A stretch of DNA of 20,248 nt from assembly GCA_035267815.1 (NCBI GenBank), contig DATFLK010000040.1:1-20248 (forward strand). The letters run 5' to 3'. The translations under genes were made by a program, and so were the position numbers. Position 1 is the first letter of the stretch; each line of letters starts with the position of its first letter. Of this stretch, positions 16,244-20,248 are shown one piece after another. Source of the DNA: DATFLK01 sp035267815. GTDB lineage: Bacteria > Pseudomonadota > Zetaproteobacteria > Mariprofundales > Mariprofundaceae. The notes beneath the pieces were generated by a model, which worked only from the letters and a program-made list of their open reading frames with translations, was not told where the DNA came from and ran no database searches.

Positions 16244-16948
16244 TCAGACCTGTTTGCTCTCCTGTAGCAGGCGCATGACCGCATCCGGGTCGATATGGCG
16301 GATGTCGTGTGCCTTGATCATGTAGATGACCATCTCGGAGATGTTGGTGGCATGGTCGCCGATGCGTTCCAGCCCCTTGCCGACATCGAAGAGGATGGAG
16401 GCGGTGGTGATGGTGCGCGGATCCTCCATCATGTAGGTCAGCGTCTCACGGTAGATACCGTGGTAGAGGTCGTCGATCGCCTTGTCCTTCTCGATCACCT
16501 CCATGGCCAGATCGATATCGCCGCGCGAGAGGGCATCCAGCGCCCGATTGACCTGTTGCTGCACCTTCTCGCCCATTATTGCGATGGAGGAGTAGTGCTT
16601 GGGCGGGGTCTCCTCCATGCGCAACAGTCCCTCGCAGATGCCGACGGAAAGATCGCCCATCCGCTCCAGGTCGGTGACCACCTTGATCATCGAGATGATG
16701 AAACGCAGGTCGCCGGCGGCGGGCTGGCGGCGGGCCAGGATATTCTGTGTCATGTCGTCGCATTGGACCTCGAGCGCGTTGATGGCGGAGTCCTGTGCGA
16801 TCGTCTTGCGGGCCAGCTCGATATCGTGTTCGAGCACCGACCGCACGGCATCGCCGATGGCGCGCTCGACGAGACCACCCATAGAGAGCACGAACTCCTT
16901 GAGTGTGTTCAGCTCCTCTTCGAAGCGTTTGATGGTGTGCACCGCCAT
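16244..16948 (-). CDS. phoU: Phosphate-signalling accessory protein PhoU
   Basis: A cytosolic three-helix-bundle repeat protein that links the Pst phosphate transporter to PhoR/PhoB signalling and keeps the Pho response off in high phosphate. The 234 residues (E. coli has 241) contain both tandem PhoU repeats, each with the metal-cluster motif: DLERMGDLSVGI (93-104) and GLERIGDHATNISE (192-205). The N-terminus HTIKRFEEELNTLKEFVLSMG is typical. ATG 16948 follows AAGGAGG by seven bases; an in-frame ATG ten codons further up lacks such a site. No pst, phoB or phoR gene is in the window, so it is either the end of a scattered regulon or a stand-alone copy. No convincing Pho box was seen upstream. 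Confidence 0.95.
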   Translation of the reverse strand: MAVHTIKRFEEELNTLKEFVLSMGGLVERAIGDAVRSVLEHDIELARKTIAQDSAINALEVQCDDMTQNILARRQPAAGDLRFIISMIKVVTDLERMGDLSVGICEGLLRMEETPPKHYSSIAIMGEKVQQQVNRALDALSRGDIDLAMEVIEKDKAIDDLYHGIYRETLTYMMEDPRTITTASILFDVGKGLERIGDHATNISEMVIYMIKAHDIRHIDPDAVMRLLQESKQV

Positions 16949-17120
16949 GTACGGGCCTCCTTGGGGACGATTCGCCAATCGAACCAGCCTTCGTTACCAG
17001 CATTGCATCATCGCATGCCGACAGCGGGACGCAAGTGATGTGTCGCACAATCCCTGCATTTCCAATGCCGGGAGCGATGCTCATCGTATCGACCCTAATA
17101 CGCAAGCGGGTAAATACGGC

Positions 17121-17149
17121 TTGCTTTTTCCGCTGCACACGCCTATAAC
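17121..17149 (+). promoter_or_regulatory. Sigma-70 promoter of the SAM-regulated operon
   Basis: TTGCTT (17121-17126) and TATAAC (17144-17149) are separated by exactly 17 bp. Transcription from about 17156 would start about 17 nt before the riboswitch P1 helix, as expected. The 473-bp stretch 16949-17421 is explained by the phoU upstream region, this promoter, the riboswitch and its terminator. Confidence 0.65.
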
Positions 17150-17172
17150 TCGGTCCTGAAAATTTGAATCCG

Positions 17173-17299
17173 GCTTTATCAAGAGCAGTGGAGGGTTCAG
17201 GCCCGATGAAACTGCGGCAACCGGCCAAGCATTTGCCAATTCACTATGGCATATGCAGGCGTCTGGTGCCAACGCCTGCCCCAAGGGGAGCGATGAAGC
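17173..17299 (+). promoter_or_regulatory. SAM-I (S-box) riboswitch aptamer
   Basis: The conserved core is unmistakable: ATCAAGAG, GTGGAGGG, GGCCCGATGAAAC with the kink-turn, GGCAACC, and GGTGCCAA. Helices can be drawn. P1 is GCTTTATC (17173-17180) with GATGAAGC (17292-17299); P2 is GCAGT (17185-17189) with ACTGC (17211-17215). P3 is CCGG with CTGG plus the inner GCAT-TGCC / GGCA-ATGC hairpin (17229-17256), and P4 is the short stem around 17276-17290. It binds S-adenosylmethionine and normally switches off methionine or cysteine genes. It precedes the threonine-synthase-like gene by about 120 nt, on the same strand. Confidence 0.9.
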
Positions 17300-17363
17300 G
17301 CGGGTTGTAGACAAAGAGAGCTGTCGCGACGCCGTATCGTGCAGACCCATACAACCCTCGCTT
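17296..17363 (+). promoter_or_regulatory. Antiterminator of the SAM riboswitch
   Basis: Bases 17296-17309 (AAGCG, C, GGGTTGTA) can pair with 17350-17363 (TACAACCC, T, CGCTT): 13 of 14 positions pair, with one C-T mismatch. The first arm uses the 3' strand of P1 and the second arm uses the 5' arm of the terminator. SAM-bound P1 therefore frees the terminator, and without SAM this helix blocks it. Confidence 0.7.
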
Positions 17364-17389
17364 GCTTCGCAGGCGGGGGTTTTTGTTTT
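17355..17389 (+). terminator. Riboswitch-controlled intrinsic terminator
   Basis: CCCTCGCTTGC (17355-17365) pairs with GCAGGCGGGGG (17369-17379) in an 11-bp stem with two G-U pairs and a TTC loop. It is followed by TTTTTGTTTT (17380-17389). It lies 32 bp before the thrC-like start and faces no upstream plus-strand gene, so its job is attenuation. Confidence 0.9.
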
Positions 17390-17421
17390 GAGCCGAATGA
17401 ATAGGAACTGGAGTTGGATAT

Positions 17422-18675
17422 ATGAGCGAAAGTATCGTACGGGCACTGAAATGCCGGGAGTGCGGTCAGGAGTACGACATCGCCCCGGTGCATGTATGCG
17501 AATACTGCTTTGGACCGCTGGAGGTGGTCTACGACTACGACAAGCTTCAGGGCAAGTTTACCCGCGAGTTGGTGGAGTCCCGCCCGAAGAATATGTGGCG
17601 CTACAAGGAGCTTCTGCCGATCGACAACGATCCGACTGTCGGCCAGCAGGTCGGCTTCACACCGCTGGTGCGCGCCAGAAACCTGGAGAAGGTGCTGGGT
17701 GTGTCCGAACTCTACGTCAAGAACGATGCGGTGTGCCATCCGACGCTCTCTTTCAAGGATCGCGTCGTCTCCGTGGCGCTTTCCAAGGCGGTGGAGTTCG
17801 GCTTTGAGACGGTGGCCTGCGCCTCGACCGGCAACCTAGCTGGGTCGGTCTCAGCCAATGCTGCGGCGGCCGGGCTCAACTCCTATGTCTTCATCCCGCA
17901 TGACCTGGAGCAGGGCAAGGTGCTGGGCGCGGCGATCTACGGTACCAATATGGTCGGTATCCAGGGTACCTACGATGATGTGAACCGTCTCTGCTCGGAG
18001 ATCGCCGGCAAGTACGACTGGGCCTTCGTCAACGTCAATGTGCGCCCCTTCTATGCCGAGGGCTCCAAGAGCTACGGCTACGAGGTGATGGAGCAACTGG
18101 GCTGGCGTGCGCCTCAGCATGTGGTGGTGCCGATGGCCTCCGGTTCGCTCTGCACCAAGATCCACAAGTCGATCAAGGAGTTCACCCAGCTGGGTCTCAT
18201 CGAGGACGTGCAGACACGGGTGTACGGTGCTCAGGCGACCGGCTGTTCGCCGATCGCCAAGTCGGTCAAGGAGGGCACCGATTTGATCCATCCGGTGCAT
18301 CCGGAGACGATTGCCAAGTCGCTGGCCATCGGTAACCCGGCCGACGGTTTCTACGCCAACCGCGTCATGCGCGAGACCGGCGGCTGGTCCGAGGATGTCT
18401 CTGACGACGAAATCGTGGCGGCGATGAAGCTTCTGGCCGAGACCGAGGGGATCTTTACCGAGACCGCTGGCGGCGTCACGCTGGGCGTGACCAAGAAGTT
18501 GATCGAACAGGGCCGTATCCCGAGGGATGAGTCGATCGTCGTCTGTGTCACCGGCAACGGCCTGAAAACGCAGGAGGCTTTGCACGGCAAGGTTCCCAGC
18601 CCCCGTCTGATCAGCCCGAGTCTGGCCGACTTCGACCGTCTGGTCGAGGAGGACCGGGAGCAGGCTGCGGTATAA
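17422..18675 (+). CDS. thrC: Threonine synthase family PLP enzyme under SAM riboswitch control
   Basis: A fold-type II PLP enzyme of 417 residues. An N-terminal zinc ribbon (Cys11, Cys14, Cys26, Cys29) precedes the catalytic domain. Schiff-base Lys112 lies in PTLSFKDR (108-114), the phosphate-loop region is ACASTGNLAGSVSANAA (132-148), and a C-terminal VTGNGLKT ends the fold. The classic reaction is O-phosphohomoserine to threonine plus phosphate. Where many ThrC proteins carry GSFKDR and STGNTSAS, this one has LSFKDR and STGNLAGS, so it may be a divergent branch. A SAM-I riboswitch and terminator precede it, and a CysO-like carrier and NIL protein follow 39 bp later. That context points to sulfur amino acids, perhaps homocysteine formation. 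GGAG lies eight bases before the ATG. Family membership is sure; the reaction is open. Confidence 0.88.
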   Translation: MSESIVRALKCRECGQEYDIAPVHVCEYCFGPLEVVYDYDKLQGKFTRELVESRPKNMWRYKELLPIDNDPTVGQQVGFTPLVRARNLEKVLGVSELYVKNDAVCHPTLSFKDRVVSVALSKAVEFGFETVACASTGNLAGSVSANAAAAGLNSYVFIPHDLEQGKVLGAAIYGTNMVGIQGTYDDVNRLCSEIAGKYDWAFVNVNVRPFYAEGSKSYGYEVMEQLGWRAPQHVVVPMASGSLCTKIHKSIKEFTQLGLIEDVQTRVYGAQATGCSPIAKSVKEGTDLIHPVHPETIAKSLAIGNPADGFYANRVMRETGGWSEDVSDDEIVAAMKLLAETEGIFTETAGGVTLGVTKKLIEQGRIPRDESIVVCVTGNGLKTQEALHGKVPSPRLISPSLADFDRLVEEDREQAAV

Positions 18676-18714
18676 ATTTCAGACAACCATCAAGCGATAA
18701 AAAGGAGAGAATCA

Positions 18715-18996
18715 ATGAGTATATCCGTTCGTATCCCCACACCGCTGCGCAAGCTGACCGATGGCGCCGACCAGGTTTCCGTCGAGGCGGCCAACGTCGG
18801 TGAGCTGATCGACAACCTCGAGGCGGCGCACGCCGGCCTGAAGGATCGTCTTTGCGATGAGGCCGGCGAGATTCGCCGTTTCGTCAATGTCTACGTCAAC
18901 GACGAAGATGTCCGCTTCCTTCAGGGCAAGGAGACCAAGCTCTCCGATGGCGACCAGGTTTCGATCGTGCCGGCGATTGCCGGGGGCAGCCGTTGA
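18715..18996 (+). CDS. MoaD/ThiS-family sulfur-carrier protein, CysO-like
   Basis: A 93-residue ubiquitin-fold protein. It closely resembles mycobacterial CysO: SVRIPTPLRKLT at the start, VGELIDNLEAAHAGLKDRL (28-46), RRFVNVYVNDEDVRF (54-68) and LSDGDQVSIVPAIAGG (76-91). CysO-type carriers are activated at the C-terminal Gly-Gly and loaded as a thiocarboxylate, which donates sulfur to a PLP enzyme. Here Gly90-Gly91 is followed by Ser-Arg, so two residues must be trimmed before activation; no protease or MoeB-type E1 is in the window. AAAGGAG precedes the ATG. It is 39 bp after the thrC-like gene and its TGA overlaps the TTG of the NIL gene. Family is confident; partner enzyme (ThrC-like or CysK) is inference. 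Confidence 0.9.
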   Translation: MSISVRIPTPLRKLTDGADQVSVEAANVGELIDNLEAAHAGLKDRLCDEAGEIRRFVNVYVNDEDVRFLQGKETKLSDGDQVSIVPAIAGGSR

Positions 18997-19232
18997 AGCA
19001 GCGCTTCTATCTGACCTTCTCGAAGGAGAATGTGCGCGATCCGGTGATCTGGAAGTTGAGCCGCGAGTTCGATCTGGTGACCAATATCCGCACCGCCGAG
19101 GTGAAGGAGGATATGGGGCTGGTTGGGCTCGAGCTGGAGGGCGAGGCTTCGGTCATCGAGGCAGCGGTACGCTGGCTTGAGGCGCAGAAGGTGCATGTGG
19201 AACCGATCGAGCAGAGCGTGATCGAGGGTTGA
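18993..19232 (+). CDS. Stand-alone NIL domain protein
   Basis: A 79-residue protein, one ferredoxin-like NIL domain: KQRFYLTFSKENVRDPVIWKLSREFDLVTNIRTAEVKE, then MGLVGLELEGEASVIEAAVRWLEAQKVHVEPIE. The NIL domain is known as the C-terminal methionine-sensing domain of the MetN transporter, and as a partner domain in a homocysteine-forming system of anaerobes. No iron-sulfur cysteines are present; the protein has no cysteine. TTG at 18993 overlaps the previous stop as TTGA, a tight coupling that supports this start. It probably senses or binds a sulfur amino acid, or acts as a subunit with the ThrC-like enzyme. Confidence 0.85.
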   Translation: MKQRFYLTFSKENVRDPVIWKLSREFDLVTNIRTAEVKEDMGLVGLELEGEASVIEAAVRWLEAQKVHVEPIEQSVIEG

Positions 19233-19238
19233 GGATTC

Positions 19239-19263
19239 CGCCGGGGCGTTCCGCGCCCCGGCG
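19239..19263 (+). terminator. GC-rich hairpin after the NIL gene
   Basis: A perfect 10-bp stem, CGCCGGGGCG (19239-19248) and CGCCCCGGCG (19254-19263), with loop TTCCG, starts seven bases after the NIL stop. It lacks a T tract (ACCGCGCC follows), so it could end the operon weakly or protect the upstream mRNA 3' end. Confidence 0.5.
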
Positions 19264-19333
19264 ACCGCGCCTTGCGGTACAGGGCGGATTCGGGGTGGTA
19301 TTTCCGGCACTCCGCATGTAAAGTACAGCTTAT

Positions 19334-19347
19334 TGGTTGTTGAACCA
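19334..19347. promoter_or_regulatory. Inverted repeat in the cysK leader
   Basis: TGGTT-GTTG-AACCA lies in a sharply AT-rich stretch (about 19315-19373) just before cysK. A TAATAA (19350-19355) nearby could be a -10 element but has no matching -35. It may mark a separate, regulated cysK promoter. Evidence is pattern only. Confidence 0.25.
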
Positions 19348-19373
19348 TTTAATAACATGTTTGGGGGTGTAAT

Positions 19374-20248
19374 ATGTCCATATTCAACAGCATTGCCGAG
19401 ACGACGGGATCGACACCGCTGGTGCGGATGCAGCGGCTGGGTCGTGACCTGCCGGCGGAGCTTCTCCTGAAACTGGAATTCTTCAACCCCCTGAATTCAG
19501 TCAAGGACCGCATCGGCCGGGCCATGATCGAGGCGGCCGAGGCAGATGGTCGACTGAAGCCGGGTGGCGTTATCGTCGAGCCGACCAGTGGCAATACCGG
19601 CATCGCACTCGCCTTCATCTCGCGTGCCAAGGGCTACCGTTGCCTGCTGACGATGCCTGAGTCGATGAGCCTGGAGCGCCGCAAGCTGTTGCGTCTGCTG
19701 GGCGCCGAGTTGGTGCTGACCCCGGCCGAGGAGGGTATGAAGGGGGCGATCAAGAAGGCGGGCGAGCTCGTTGCCGAGATCGAGGGCGCTTTCATGCCGC
19801 AGCAGTTCGATAACCCGGCCAATCCGGAGATTCATCGCAAGACGACGGCGGAGGAGATCTGGCGCGACAGTGACGGCAAGGTCGACGCCATTGTTGCCGG
19901 TGTTGGTACCGGCGGCACCATCACCGGTGTGGCTGAGTTGCTCAAGTCGCGCAACCCCGATTTCAAGGCCTTTGCGGTGGAGCCAGCCGATTCGCCGGTG
20001 ATCTCCGGCGGGCAGCCGGGACCGCACAAGATTCAGGGGATCGGCGCAGGCTTTATTCCGAAGAACCTGAATGTGGATATCCTCGATGGTGTCGAGCAGG
20101 TGAGCAACGAGGATGCGATGACGATGGCCCGGCGGCTTTCTGACGAGGAAGGAATCGCCGGCGGTATCTCCTCCGGCGCGGCGGTGACCGCAGCGCTGCG
20201 TATTGCGGCCCGCGAGGAAATGAAGGGCAAGCGCATCGTCGCCGTGAT
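19374..20248 (+). CDS. cysK: Cysteine synthase A (O-acetylserine sulfhydrylase), C-terminus cut by window edge
   Basis: A fold-type II PLP enzyme that makes cysteine from O-acetylserine and sulfide. 291 residues are visible of roughly 310. Present are GSTPLVRM (12-19), NPLNSVKDR with Lys44 binding PLP, the substrate loop EPTSGNTGIALAF (69-81), GVGTGGTITG (177-186) for the PLP phosphate, HKIQGIGAGFIP (218-229), and ISSGAA (265-270). These fit CysK rather than the carrier-dependent mycobacterial CysM, though the latter cannot be excluded. The ATG follows TTTGGGGGTG. It comes 141 bp after the NIL gene, with a hairpin and an AT-rich leader between, so it may be a separate transcription unit that still belongs to the same sulfur locus. 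Confidence 0.95.
   Translation, partial: MSIFNSIAETTGSTPLVRMQRLGRDLPAELLLKLEFFNPLNSVKDRIGRAMIEAAEADGRLKPGGVIVEPTSGNTGIALAFISRAKGYRCLLTMPESMSLERRKLLRLLGAELVLTPAEEGMKGAIKKAGELVAEIEGAFMPQQFDNPANPEIHRKTTAEEIWRDSDGKVDAIVAGVGTGGTITGVAELLKSRNPDFKAFAVEPADSPVISGGQPGPHKIQGIGAGFIPKNLNVDILDGVEQVSNEDAMTMARRLSDEEGIAGGISSGAAVTAALRIAAREEMKGKRIVAV

Noticed and set aside
17102..17129. GCAAGC/GCTTGC hairpin followed by five T
   Set aside because: It looks like an intrinsic terminator, but no plus-strand gene lies upstream and its 3' arm and T run overlap the likely -35 element of the riboswitch promoter.

Overview
The window is about 20 kb of GC-rich bacterial chromosome with high GC at third codon positions, strong Shine-Dalgarno sites and tightly packed operons. 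Gene content (GlgC/GlgB glycogen synthesis, an ectoine-breakdown cluster, PhoU, a DUF1451 zinc-ribbon protein) suggests a proteobacterium, most likely a salt-adapted gammaproteobacterium. That placement is inference from gene content only. No tRNA, rRNA, CRISPR array, insertion sequence or prophage was recognised.

Layout: (1) 1-4939, glycogen metabolism: glgC (minus strand, C-terminus off the left edge) diverges from pgm-glgB. (2) 5058-6821, a CLC chloride channel/antiporter with a cytosolic TrkA-C-like tail instead of CBS domains. (3) 6931-12427, a small unknown ORF, then an operon of M20D amidohydrolase (DoeB2-like), EctB/DoeD-type diaminobutyrate transaminase and DoeA ectoine hydrolase. 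It converges on an aldehyde dehydrogenase that could finish the route to aspartate or serve elsewhere. Together these look like ectoine -> N-acetyl-diaminobutyrate -> diaminobutyrate -> aspartate semialdehyde -> aspartate. (4) 12590-13482, a SpoIIAA-like/STAS protein and a four-helix DUF6789-type membrane protein, converging on a perfect 12-bp bidirectional terminator. (5) 13483-14660, a degraded stretch with the C-terminal remnant of a GGDEF domain, then a DUF1451 zinc-ribbon gene whose two halves lie in different frames joined at a run of seven G. (6) 14687-16948, phoU, a possible small ORF, and pncB, all on the minus strand.

(7) 17121-20248 is the most interesting part. A promoter, a SAM-I (S-box) riboswitch with a readable antiterminator/terminator switch, then a threonine-synthase-family PLP enzyme, a CysO-like sulfur-carrier protein whose Gly-Gly is capped by Ser-Arg, a stand-alone NIL domain protein, and cysK (truncated by the right edge). 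A SAM-OFF switch on a genuine threonine synthase makes little regulatory sense. A sulfur carrier and a NIL domain, both tied to sulfur amino acids, are co-transcribed with it. I therefore propose that the ThrC homologue may make homocysteine from O-phosphohomoserine using protein-bound sulfur. This is a hypothesis from context, not shown by the sequence.
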